Shown here: positions 59,250 to 64,000 of the stretch, piece after piece | Layout of the letters: every line of letters begins with the position of its first letter | How positions within the stretch are numbered: the first letter of the stretch is position 1 | Source: Anadara kagoshimensis | Lineage: Eukaryota > Mollusca > Bivalvia > Arcoida > Arcidae | Direction of reading: 5' to 3' | Length of the DNA stretch: 64,000 nucleotides | Assembly: GCA_021292105.1 (NCBI GenBank) | Contig: CM037870.1 | Location: 63,300,083 to 63,364,082, forward strand | Made by a program: the position numbers and the translations under genes | The notes under the pieces: generated by a model | What the model was told of the DNA's origin: nothing | The model's input: the letters and a program-made list of their open reading frames with translations, nothing else | The model's database searches: none

Positions 59250-61727
59250 TTACAATGTTTTAGGAGGCGGTTCAAAGACTGTTCCAGGCAAACAGAACAG
59301 ATGATGACTTCACTTTATGGTGCGAGAAAGTTCTCAAAAATATGGCTACATCAGTTGACAGTGAGTATTTGATACAGCCTTTTGTTTTAAGAAAAATAAT
59401 AATTCTATACTCTTGACAGAGTTTATTGTCTGTTTGAGCATTTCATTTTCACAATAATTACAGTATACCTGATCTAATATAGTATACCGAATATAATCAG
59501 AAATGTAAAATGTTTGGAATAAAAAAAATTAACTCAAATAATTTAAGTCACCATCGCTAGTCATCTGAATCCACACTCTACAGAATGTAATCTGCTAGTA
59601 TAGATGGATTGATGACATCACTGAATTTAGCTACCTAGCAAGTCTTAAAAAAGCTCTTCTAGGTAATTCAACAGATAAATCACAAACCGAGTACACATGG
59701 ACGTGAAATCAAATCTCCAGACAGCAGTCACATAAATGTCTTACACAGACAGCAGTCACATAAATGTCTTACACACACTTGCTCACAGGGGAATGGTTCT
59801 ACCTGTTACACACTGTATGAAAAGAAATAACTTATAGGTTGTTGCCACTTGTAAATAAGAGCGAGAGTTAAATAATGGTGTTTTGCACCCCTGTAAGGAT
59901 TCTTTCACTTATATCAAGGTGGACAGTTCTGTAAAAGAGGAGGAAGCCGAGTATTTGGAAAAATCCACATAGCTTCTTCAGCAAGTGAAACTAACAAACT
60001 TCCTTGAAATACTTATATCATGTGCTTATTTGATTTGATTTGATTTAAAAACGGTCACTATATTTCTGGACTGGTAGAGACTTGTTTTATATTTTGTACT
60101 GACAACATATTATCTTTATGTCTTATTTCTGGACTCGTAGAGACTTGTTTTATATTTTGTACTGACAACATATTATCTTTATGTCTTATTCTGCTTGCAG
60201 TTCCAACATTTGTAGCATTTTTGAAAGAAGTTGAATCACCATATGAGGTAAGCACATATTTTGTTTCAAATAGTTGACAAAAGAAAAGGAAAAACTGGAA
60301 TTGTGATTGTAATAAGCTTAATAACAGAAATCACCCACCATTCCCAAAATCTGTCGAGTATGAAAAGTAGGTCAAATGTTAGAAGGTCAATTGAAAGACA
60401 GCAGCATATACACTAACCAACTATTGAATTTATGATGTCTCATCAAGATCTAACAACTAGTGTCCAAGAAAAGTGATTGATAAAAAGTTTGACTTAACAT
60501 TTTTCTGAAATTTTTCATCACAATATTCAGTGAGACCAAAACATCTCTGTTGAGGGTGGATAGCCAAGTGATCTAAAGCACCGACTTATGGATCACAATG
60601 CCTCTAACAACTAGTATTTGATTCCTGCTCATGACAGATCTCAGTTTGTCAATTTGCTTGCAGAAAGTTGATGGATTTCTTCAGGCATTCCAGTTTCTTC
60701 CATCATCTCTGAATTGACTGTCTCAATATAAGTGAAGAATTTTGACTGGAGCCTAAAACACTTTTCTCCATTCTACTCTACTTGGATTAGTTTTTTGATA
60801 CAGTTTTAAGACATACCATTTAGTTAATTGTAATATTTTTTTATTTAGGTTCATGATTATGTGAGGTCCTACCTAGGAGAAACAAAGTCAGCAATAGATT
60901 TTGCTAAGCAGTTTTTGGAGAAGAGAAGTCAGAGCAAGCAGAAAGCTAAACAGGAGCTCTACCAGGAGGTAAATCATAAATCATGACAACTAATCTCGTC
61001 CTTATTACAGTGTGTAAAACCTGAAAATACTGCGAAAAATACACATGATTGAGCAGATGTATTTACAATGTCTTGCATATAATGCACATATACGTAAAAG
61101 TGATGTATTTTGGTTAAAAGCAATTAGCATGGGGATAAATGCTCAGTAACATGCAAAACAATTGCAAAAATTCAAAAGAGCTCATTTTTTACCTTCAAAA
61201 TCTTTTTAGGTGTAAGTAAGCATTTGCATCCAATGATAAATTTATGGAGCAACCGCTATTAATTCAAGTATTAAAATACTTTTTTCCATTTCATTTAGTA
61301 AAAATGTTTATCAACATTTGAATGGTTGTTACTGAATTTCTGTTGAAAATATCAAGCATACAAAAAGATCTTTATTAAATAAGATACAACACTTTTATTT
61401 TTATTGTTAATATCATTATTTTGTTTTTATTTTTATTTTATTTATTTATTTTTTTTATTTTTTTTTTTCAAAATATATATATATTAGTGCTAATTATGTT
61501 TTTATTTTAAATTTCAGGATAGCATTTGGGGACCTGCACCAGCCAGAGATTTCCGTCAAAGTAACAACCAACAGTCCGAGTCAGAAGCACAGAAAAAAGC
61601 ATCAGGAAAGAAAAAGAAGAAAATGATGAAAGTTGACAGTAGCATTCTGGGGTTCACAGTCCACGCTGCACCAGACCGTGTCAATGTTGGCGAGATTGAC
61701 GTCCATCCAGTGGAAGGACAGAAATGA
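31292..61727 (+). CDS. GIGYF2: GIGYF1/2 orthologue, GRB10-interacting GYF protein (28 coding exons)
   Basis: The spliced model encodes about 1,314 residues, against roughly 1,300 in vertebrate GIGYF2. In order it shows: an N-terminal block starting [11 protein letters not shown] with a TPPPSPG stretch and the 4EHP-binding motif YRYGREEML (about residues 11-60); an SVNSVAVLR block; RG-rich segments; LPEW and GTFDSSGAF (260-289); a Lys/Glu-rich linker; a GYF domain with [12 protein letters not shown] and AGYF (about 498-556); Gln-rich exons; a long Glu/Arg/Gln helix (743-938); two SLLEIQ motifs; and a C-terminal block with FLKEVESPY and SILGF. In studied animals GIGYF proteins bridge 4EHP (eIF4E2) and Pro-rich partners such as TNRC6 and ZNF598 to repress mRNA in the cytoplasm. 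All exon joins keep frame except exon 2 (two compensating indels) and exon 16 (one missing base). Whether it is GIGYF1 or GIGYF2 cannot be said; most invertebrates have one gene, and the symbol follows length and architecture. Confidence 0.95.
31750..31945 (+). mobile_element. decayed SINE in GIGYF intron 1
   Basis: B-box-like GTTTGAATCCCATTC, body AAAAATGTCAGTTCATTTG and GAGTACTTGAGGTTTCCCC. Confidence 0.65.
32012..32228 (+). CDS. GIGYF2: GIGYF exon 2, 4EHP-binding region, two internal frameshifts
   Basis: Completes Trp and continues [18 protein letters not shown], then the 4EHP-binding motif YRYGREEML and an EIPEEL block, ending DEEQ before GTATGC (phase 0). The entry and exit frames agree with exons 1 and 3. 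The stretch with the motif (about 32076-32123) reads only in a shifted frame: the main frame has TAG stops at about 32079 and 32112. A base seems missing in an A run just before [10 protein letters not shown], and a compensating indel follows MLA. An assembly error is the simplest explanation. Confidence 0.9.
32868..33275. mobile_element. 408-bp MITE flanked by TA in GIGYF intron 2
   Basis: Terminal inverted repeats CAGTCGTTTTACCAGTTCCG and (reverse complement of the right end) CAGTTGGTTTACCAGTTCCG, with TA directly outside both ends. TA duplication fits the Tc1/mariner superfamily. No coding capacity. Confidence 0.85.
33670..38650. mobile_element. satellite-bearing molluscan element, outer copy, GIGYF intron 2
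   Basis: Begins with hairpin-forming AGCTCACCTGG ... CATGTGAGCT and ends GGTGAGCGG ... GGGCCTCTTGT. Between lie (GTGC)n repeats, a unique lead, and a tandem array with 145-bp units (CGAAAACTATAAAC at 34736, 34886 and 35031 in the inner copy, and similarly in the outer). From about 35945 the array alternates two unit types, TAGAAAAAGGTCATGG and TAGATTTAGGTCATGG, a 290-bp higher-order repeat. Similar ends are common in bivalve DNA (from memory); Helitron-like ancestry is possible but not shown. Confidence 0.85.
34182..35930. mobile_element. same-family element nested inside the outer copy
   Basis: Has its own AGCTCACCTGACCGAAGG start and GGCCCATGGGCCTCTTGT end. Outer sequence reads GACCTAATTTT before it and TTACCTTTC after it; the inner copy itself has the unbroken version (GACCTAATTTTTTTTACCTC near 34700), which fixes the insertion point. 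Confidence 0.85.
39640..39900 (-). mobile_element. tRNA-derived SINE of a different family
   Basis: Minus head ATAGCCAAGTTGTTCAGG with B box GTGAGTTTGAGTC, then TTGCTCAAGGACA on the plus strand. Sits in GIGYF intron 2. Confidence 0.55.
40283..40397 (+). CDS. GIGYF2: GIGYF exon 3
   Basis: Encodes [20 protein letters not shown] followed by Gly/Arg repeats. This matches the SVNSVAVLR block conserved in the family. Acceptor TTTTTTAAG, donor GTAAAT, exit phase 1. It follows an 8-kb intron, the largest in the gene. Confidence 0.95.
40595..40800. repeat. interspersed repeat in intron 3, paired with one in intron 4
   Basis: Opens ATGTCCCCCAAACAACAAAG and shares a theme (CAACATTTGGTC, ATAGATCTTTATGA, ACAATC) with 41038-41230 (ATGTCACCCAAAACAAAG, TAACATTTTGTC, CAGATTTTTATGA). 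Confidence 0.55.
40864..40972 (+). CDS. GIGYF2: GIGYF exon 4
   Basis: Encodes [20 protein letters not shown] and [16 protein letters not shown]. Its RGRGD start and EEG..FGR pattern match the RG-rich region after SVNSVAVLR in vertebrate GIGYF. Enters in phase 1, exits in phase 2 at GTAAGT. Confidence 0.93.
41038..41230. repeat. interspersed repeat in intron 4
   Basis: Second, diverged member of the family seen at 40595-40800. Confidence 0.5.
41835..42055 (-). mobile_element. tRNA-derived SINE in intron 4
   Basis: Minus copy: tail CACTCCAGTCAAGATTCTTT, body GACAAACTTTCTCACACTAG, head (minus) GATGGCAGAGTGGTCTAATG. Confidence 0.85.
43511..43674 (+). CDS. GIGYF2: GIGYF exon 5
   Basis: Encodes a polar segment with [19 protein letters not shown], an acidic run ([11 protein letters not shown]) and RKAGPKIG. 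The SDNWR..E order matches vertebrate GIGYF. Acceptor TTTTATAG, donor GTAACA, exit phase 1. Confidence 0.93.
44091..44231 (+). CDS. GIGYF2: GIGYF exon 6
   Basis: Encodes NRTNWRDP, two RGGFD segments, and [12 protein letters not shown]. The segment is Arg/Gly-rich and probably disordered. Acceptor CTTCCCTTAG, donor GTAAAG, exit phase 1. Confidence 0.92.
44611..44770. repeat. foldback element, conserved-loop family, copy 2 (GIGYF intron 6)
   Basis: Arms contain TAGGGAAATCTCAACCC and its complement; outer ends AATAGAATCT and TGATTCTATT pair. The centre GAACGAGGCTTGCCG matches copy 1 (GACGAGGCTTGCCG), while the inner arms have changed together to different sequence. Confidence 0.85.
44988..45076 (+). 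CDS. GIGYF2: GIGYF exon 7, [13 protein letters not shown] block
   Basis: Encodes [18 protein letters not shown] and [12 protein letters not shown]. The LPEW...GTFDxSGAF block is among the best conserved parts of the family. From memory of the family, it is the region reported to contact the helicase DDX6/Me31B. Acceptor CTGTTTCAG, donor GTAAGT, exit phase 0. Confidence 0.95.
45428..45988 (+). CDS. GIGYF2: GIGYF exon 8, Lys/Glu-rich linker
   Basis: The largest exon (187 codons). It is dominated by Lys, Glu and Thr with a KQQQQQQ tract and ends [18 protein letters not shown], where the family has a LKHLQQEAEKLVASL-like helix. Low complexity, probably disordered apart from the last helix. The donor is a weak GTGTGT, phase 0. 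Confidence 0.93.
46252..46354 (+). CDS. GIGYF2: GIGYF exon 9, GYF domain start
   Basis: Encodes an acidic lead and then [23 protein letters not shown] is the GYF-domain signature that, with the QGPF and AGYF of the next exon, forms the pocket for Pro-rich PPG-phi ligands. Acceptor TTTTCATATGAAG, donor GTACAA, exit phase 1. Confidence 0.96.
46436..46660 (-). mobile_element. decayed SINE in intron 9
   Basis: Tail CCCAGTCAAGATTCTTTCAC, body GAACTGACAAAATGTTTACA, head region CAGACCACTCTGTCAATGAG. Confidence 0.75.
46760..46798. repeat. poly-T tract
   Basis: Near-pure T run of about 38 bases in intron 9. Confidence 0.9.
46945..47046 (+). CDS. GIGYF2: GIGYF exon 10, GYF domain core
   Basis: Encodes [20 protein letters not shown], then [14 protein letters not shown]. 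Nearly every GYF consensus position is kept (GPF, EM, W, AGYF, LLVKRG). Acceptor CACTTTCAG, donor GTGAGT, exit phase 1. Confidence 0.97.
47240..47470. repeat. interspersed repeat in intron 10
   Basis: Starts with a C run, then AAGTTTAGGGGGTATATATG, CACCTTGGTTGTCCGTTCC and CAAAGGTCAAGGTCAGGATG. The phrase order is familiar from molluscan dispersed repeats (from memory). Confidence 0.5.
47764..47828 (+). CDS. GIGYF2: GIGYF exon 11, GYF domain end
   Basis: Encodes [21 protein letters not shown], matching the conserved end of the GYF domain and the Pro-rich tail after it. Acceptor TTGATAG, donor GTAAGT, exit phase 0. Confidence 0.96.
48090..48300 (-). mobile_element. decayed SINE in intron 11
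   Basis: CCCAAGTCAAGATTCTTTCA, CAAACTTTCACACACTAGAA and a head near AAGTGCTTGCTTTAGCTTAG. Confidence 0.75.
48375..48493 (+). CDS. GIGYF2: GIGYF exon 12, Gln-rich
   Basis: Encodes [20 protein letters not shown] followed by Gln/Leu/Met helix-forming residues. It corresponds to the Gln-rich region after the GYF domain in vertebrates. Exit phase 2 at GTTTGT. Confidence 0.9.
49242..49409 (+). CDS. GIGYF2: GIGYF exon 13, Gln-rich
   Basis: Encodes [20 protein letters not shown], a [15 protein letters not shown] segment and [13 protein letters not shown]. It continues the amphipathic Gln-rich helix. Acceptor ATATTGTAG, donor GTTAGT, exit phase 2. Confidence 0.9.
50013..50167 (+). CDS. GIGYF2: GIGYF exon 14
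   Basis: Encodes a Ser/Pro-rich segment with [20 protein letters not shown] and [11 protein letters not shown]. The RS(M/L)S and SxWG motifs match the family (RSLSVPDSG, ASLWD). Acceptor TTATTTACAG, donor GTAATA, exit phase 1. Confidence 0.92.
50185..50390 (-). mobile_element. decayed SINE in intron 14
   Basis: CCCAGTCTAGATTCTTTCTC, GTCAAACTTTCTCACTAGAA and AAGCCAGTGTTTTAAATCAC. Confidence 0.75.
50948..51033 (+). CDS. GIGYF2: GIGYF exon 15
   Basis: Encodes [20 protein letters not shown] and LEKQLVDQ. The SVWD motif is repeated in the family. Acceptor TATTTTGCAG, donor GTAAGT, exit phase 0. It leads into the long charged helix. Confidence 0.93.
51538..51707 (+). CDS. GIGYF2: GIGYF exon 16, charged helix start, one base missing
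   Basis: Opens in phase 0 with [19 protein letters not shown] and continues as a Glu/Lys/Gln helix. Exon 17 must also start in phase 0, yet the only plausible donor (ACAG then GTTATT) lies in phase 2, and the last codons read as un-helical GFWNYR. Adding one A in the run at about 51688-51690 turns the end into RILELQ and restores phase 0. A missing homopolymer base is the likely cause; a terminal alternative exon ending at the TAA near 51721 is the other possibility. Confidence 0.85.
51905..52125 (-). mobile_element. decayed SINE in intron 16
   Basis: ACACCCCAGTTAAATCCTTT, CAAAAACTTTTTCACACGAG and TAGACCATCCAGTCACCTAG. Confidence 0.75.
52194..52429 (+). CDS. GIGYF2: GIGYF exon 17, charged helix
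   Basis: Encodes [20 protein letters not shown] and then repeats of the type EEMRRKQE, ending EEEIR. This is a single-alpha-helix or coiled-coil region as in vertebrate GIGYF. Internal near-repeats of about 24 bases code for RRKQEEEM. Acceptor TTTTCATCAG, donor GTTGGT, exit phase 2. Confidence 0.93.
52814..52910 (+). CDS. GIGYF2: GIGYF exon 18, charged helix
   Basis: Encodes [20 protein letters not shown] and [12 protein letters not shown], continuing the helix. Acceptor TATTGTATAG, donor GTAATT, exit phase 0. Confidence 0.93.
53976..54535. repeat. large imperfect inverted repeat in intron 18
   Basis: Arms of about 200 bases pair with divergence. Left has CATGAGCCGAGTCGTTGC, TTGGATGGGGGTTTACAATG and TATTTACGTAGG; the right-arm reverse complement has TATGAGCCGAGTCGTAAC, CTGGATGGGTGTGTACAATG and TATTTACGTAGG. 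The spacer is about 130 bases. No coding content. Confidence 0.85.
54659..54742 (+). CDS. GIGYF2: GIGYF exon 19, charged helix end
   Basis: Encodes [20 protein letters not shown] and QEQLANIQ. Acceptor TTTTTATTCAG, donor GTTTGT, phase 0 on both sides, so the exon could be skipped without a frameshift. Confidence 0.92.
55271..55390 (+). CDS. GIGYF2: GIGYF exon 20, first SLLEIQ motif
   Basis: Encodes [20 protein letters not shown], then [20 protein letters not shown]. It matches the vertebrate W..LAKQ...KTLLELQ..ER stretch. Symmetrical phase 0. Confidence 0.94.
55862..55953 (+). CDS. GIGYF2: GIGYF exon 21, Gln-rich
   Basis: Encodes [30 protein letters not shown] and two bases of Ile. Acceptor TTTATTATAG, donor GTAAGA, exit phase 2. 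Confidence 0.9.
56035..56215 (-). mobile_element. decayed SINE in intron 21
   Basis: TTTTACGCCCCAGTCAAAGT, body with CTTACAAGCTTTCCCACC and head region CATGCATCATACCACTG. Confidence 0.7.
56215..56530. repeat. 80-bp tandem repeat, almost four copies
   Basis: Unit contains AAGTTGGTATCATTTAAAGA, TTAACCATGGAAGACATACA and GTATAGTCTGTACACTGCCC. Copies start near 56290, 56371 and 56451, with a partial copy in front. Nearly identical, so recent. Lies in intron 21. Confidence 0.95.
56880..56994 (+). CDS. GIGYF2: GIGYF exon 22, second SLLEIQ motif
   Basis: Encodes [20 protein letters not shown], then [18 protein letters not shown], ending at GTAAGT in phase 0. The last ~33 coding bases and the donor are copied three more times in the intron. 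Use of any later donor would read V-S-stop, so only this donor is productive. Confidence 0.92.
56960..57130 (+). repeat. exon-intron junction tandem repeat with four 5' splice sites
   Basis: The end of exon 22 (CAGCAAGCACCACCAGTAAA) with donor GTAAGT is present four times, the donors at 56995, 57037, 57080 and 57123, spaced 42-43 bases. Only the first keeps the reading frame open. Confidence 0.95.
57722..57942 (+). CDS. GIGYF2: GIGYF exon 23
   Basis: Encodes [20 protein letters not shown], a Ser run, [14 protein letters not shown] and [20 protein letters not shown]. The W.S/W..V and GF(Y/W)D.A motifs match the vertebrate W-rich segment. Exit phase 2 at GTAAAT. Confidence 0.93.
58105..58260 (+). 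mobile_element. decayed SINE in intron 23
   Basis: GAGAAAGTTTGTCAGTTTG, AGTTTCCTCCACCATCCC, CTCAATATAACTGAAAGAAT. Confidence 0.75.
58607..58715 (+). CDS. GIGYF2: GIGYF exon 24
   Basis: Encodes [20 protein letters not shown], a Thr/Ser/Lys linker and KKEE. Acceptor AAATTCAG, donor GTAATT, exit phase 0. Confidence 0.9.
59218..59250. repeat. (ATT)n microsatellite before exon 25
   Basis: About eleven ATT units ending 13 bases before the exon 25 acceptor, in the place of the polypyrimidine tract. Confidence 0.9.
59264..59360 (+). CDS. GIGYF2: GIGYF exon 25, conserved C-terminal region
   Basis: Encodes [20 protein letters not shown], then [12 protein letters not shown]. This matches the vertebrate EEKLLKLLQG...GFTQWCEQMLHTL block, including the WCE motif. 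Donor is A then GTGAGT, exit phase 1. A long (ATT)n tract lies directly before the acceptor. Confidence 0.95.
59865..60005 (-). mobile_element. decayed SINE in intron 25
   Basis: AGGATTCTTTCACTTATATC and GTGAAACTAACAAACTTCC mark a truncated minus copy. Confidence 0.65.
60062..60190. repeat. 63-bp tandem duplication ending at the exon 26 acceptor
   Basis: TTTCTGGACT.GTAGAGACTT, GTACTGACAACATATTATCT and TTATGTCTTATT occur twice, 63 bases apart. The second copy ends about 10 bases before the acceptor, so the branch-point region is duplicated. Confidence 0.9.
60201..60247 (+). CDS. GIGYF2: GIGYF exon 26
   Basis: A 47-base exon encoding [16 protein letters not shown], nearly the same as the vertebrate [16 protein letters not shown]. 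Acceptor CTGCTTGCAG, donor GTAAGC, exit phase 0. Confidence 0.96.
60545..60775 (+). mobile_element. tRNA-derived SINE in intron 26
   Basis: Head GGATAGCCAAGTGATCTAAA, body CTTGCAGAAAGTTGATGGAT and ATTCCAGTTTCTTCCATCAT, end GTCTCAATATAAGTGAAGAA. Confidence 0.8.
60849..60968 (+). CDS. GIGYF2: GIGYF exon 27
   Basis: Encodes [20 protein letters not shown], then [20 protein letters not shown]. The VHDY(I/V)RS.LG(D/E)T...FAKQFLE.R block is shared with vertebrates. Symmetrical phase 0. Confidence 0.96.
61518..61727 (+). CDS. GIGYF2: GIGYF exon 28 (last coding exon) and stop
   Basis: Encodes [14 protein letters not shown], a Lys-rich run and [20 protein letters not shown] before TGA at 61725-61727. 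The SILG(F/Y) motif and following GEI match the vertebrate C-terminus. Confidence 0.95.
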   Translation, partial: DSIWGPAPARDFRQSNNQQSESEAQKKASGKKKKKMMKVDSSILGFTVHAAPDRVNVGEIDVHPVEGQK

Positions 61728-64000
61728 GACCAGGATATGTTGACAAGATTGTCATGGATTTGTTATTATCAGCCATTGTATTCTTAATCAATTAGATGTT
61801 TATTTATGATAAATTTAGAATACATGGTCAGTTTTAAATATGGCGAAATTGGTTATGTAAGTTTACTGATGTTCAGTTTCATGTGTTTCGGACGTTGGAT
61901 GGTCAGATAGTTTGTTTTGTCATCCTGCTGGTGTTAAGTGTTGGTCAGTAATATTTTGTCCTTGTCCAGTTGTTATCAAATACTGTCAACACAAGTGGAT
62001 TGGGCTGGCCGAAAGTTGCTTCACAGTGGTATAACGTATGCCAAAAGGAACACAACGTCAAGATGAACAGTAGTTGTGATGCTGAAAAGACATTGAGTTT
62101 AGGTTACTGTCATTGCTGAACATGAGGGGAAAAAACTTTTTCCAATTATAAAGTTTATAAACTTTGCAAACAACATCATCTTCCAGAAATCTCAAAGAGC
62201 AAATTTTACACAGAGAGATAATTTGTACCTTTTTATTAGCAGTAAGAAATTGAAAAATTTTAATTCTTATTTAGTGCCATTATCTATCTGCAATGTTTTA
62301 GTGTTTTGAGATAATTATAAAGTTGCTCAAGTTCACTTCTGACAAGTTTTAGACGTGTATACCAGCATTGATTTTAAGGTACTCTCTAATTTTATGTTTC
62401 TGGGAAAACTAAGGACATCCTTGATAAAATTTGTTGTTTTATATATTTTAGTTTTTTTTAATTCAAATTTCTATCAGAATTAGTTCCAGCATTTCACTAT
62501 ATTTTTCCGTAACAACTTAGCAACTTTTCATACAGGTGGTTAAAATGAAGTCTGGTTTGAAATAATCAGTTCTGTAAACAAGAAAAAAAACCAGATGATC
62601 ATTTTTACAGATTATGAGATACTAGGTGGTCTAAAGTGCTGGACTGGGTAAATAGAAGCTATTTTATCAGTTATAAAAACTATAATAATAACGATATACA
62701 TGTACATGTATATTTAAGAATATATAACTTTTCAGATAGCTTTGAGTTGCTCAGTCCTGATCTACGCCTTTGAATACATACATTACAGGTCTGTTGAAAG
62801 TTTAACACTAAGCTAAAGAATAAGAGTAGAAGCTGGACAGCCGATTGGTCGAGATATGGTTAGCTAGTGAGAAAGAAGCTACTTAGCAATAGATAGCTAA
62901 TGAGGGCACAAAGTTGAGATGTTAATCCAGCACTAAATCATTAGCTTAAGTGTTAAACTTTTGACACAACTGTACCGTTATTTAATTGATTGGTCATTTT
63001 TCCACACTACACCTTTCAAAAAAATGATACTGATGTGCCAGTGTTGTACATGTAATATGAAAAGTAAAAAACATCTTGATTCGGTAACTTAATATGAGGG
63101 AAGAAGTTAATTTATTTGAATGAGATGGTATATATTTTGTCTTTCTTTCTGTTCCATGTTGTTTTTGTATCTCTGTCAAGTCTGGATCCAAAGGAACTTG
63201 TAAAAAATAACTTCCGATTAAGTTTTTTAAAATTAAAAACATTTACATGTATAAACTGCACTGTTTCATTTGAACATCATTTTTTCCCATTTTAAGGGGT
63301 GGGGTTGGGGGATTTCAGCATAATATTAAATTTAAAATCTGATTTTTGTTTGTCTAAAATCACTACTAAATACAGATAGTACCAATGGGTAAACATTTCT
63401 AAAATTTCATAATTTAACCATTAAAAGTGTCCCATAACAACATAGATACACTATCAAATTAAATGTAGTTATCTTTACCCACTTTTTCAGATTTTGTCCG
63501 ACTACAGCTTCTTTGCAATGAGGATCCTCACAATTGATGCATCTTGCTTTACTTGTATTTCAGAACCTCAATTTTCTCAATCTTAAGGCAGCAAGTAGTT
63601 CTTTAAAATGTAACAAAATTACTGTAGCAGAGATTTATTAATATGTTTTAAGGTAAAAAGACGGATCACTATAAGATAGTGTCCTTATTAAGATGTTTAC
63701 TACTGTCCGGCTCACTGTGTTTGTGAAAGTGGAATATGTAAACAAAAATTATAGCTAATGTGTCATTGAGTTTGCTTAGTATAGTTAAGGCAGTTATAAC
63801 AGTATAATCACCATATTTCAACAGTCCATTCTTAAAGGTTGTTTTGATGGACTAGAAGATATGCAAGCAAACATTGTTCTTAAAAATCCTTGTTTTTTTT
63901 GGTGTACAAGATGCTTAGACGAACTCCATGTCTTTGATAGCTCTTTTTTAACACTCTACAAACAGCTATGGAACCGTTCTTTTTGGTAATTGAAAATATA
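61728..64000 (+). other. GIGYF 3' UTR and downstream sequence
   Basis: AT-rich sequence with no supported gene. The 3' UTR starts here; its end is uncertain because I see no AATAAA, only ATTAAA variants near 63233 and 63326. Short ORFs in it look accidental. Confidence 0.6.

Overview
The window looks like nuclear DNA from a mollusc, most likely a bivalve. It is AT-rich, its genes are split by GT-AG introns, it carries small secreted C-type-lectin and VWC genes, and it is full of tRNA-derived SINEs whose bodies share a tail resembling 'CTCGATATAAGTGAAA'. There are no bacterial operons, ribosome-binding sites or CRISPR arrays. Species cannot be fixed from the sequence. Layout: 1-31 kb is gene-poor and repeat-rich. 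It holds three small secreted-protein genes on the minus strand: a coiled-coil first exon at 8240-8558, a PAN/C-type-lectin gene of three exons at 19628-24891, and a two-exon VWC gene at 27208-28622. Between them lie two minisatellites, a decayed non-LTR reverse transcriptase, a decayed Tc1/mariner element with a SINE inside it, several foldback elements, and many SINEs. From 31284 to 61727 (+) runs one large gene, a GIGYF1/2 orthologue (GRB10-interacting GYF protein, a translational repressor that works with 4EHP). I placed 28 coding exons. All splice phases join correctly except at three small indels, two in exon 2 and one in exon 16. The model gives about 1,314 residues, close to vertebrate GIGYF2. 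Its introns hold a 5-kb self-nested satellite element, SINEs, a TA-flanked MITE, and two palindromic elements. The 3' UTR and unassigned sequence follow to the window end. How the genes relate: the secreted proteins belong to families often found in molluscan immunity or extracellular matrix. GIGYF is housekeeping, and I see no functional link between the two groups. I did not find a discrete new gene system. The most unusual structure is at 21.2-23.8 kb: a tandem array in which a fragment of the lectin exon is fused to tRNA-like SINE heads, next to the intact exon, and later split by a Tc1 element that was itself hit by a SINE. Also notable are indels flanking the 4EHP-binding motif of GIGYF, a quadruplicated 5' splice site in the same gene, an intronic satellite carrying about two dozen nuclear-receptor half-sites (TCAAGGTCA), and a foldback family with a conserved loop but divergent arms. 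All calls were made by eye without alignment tools.
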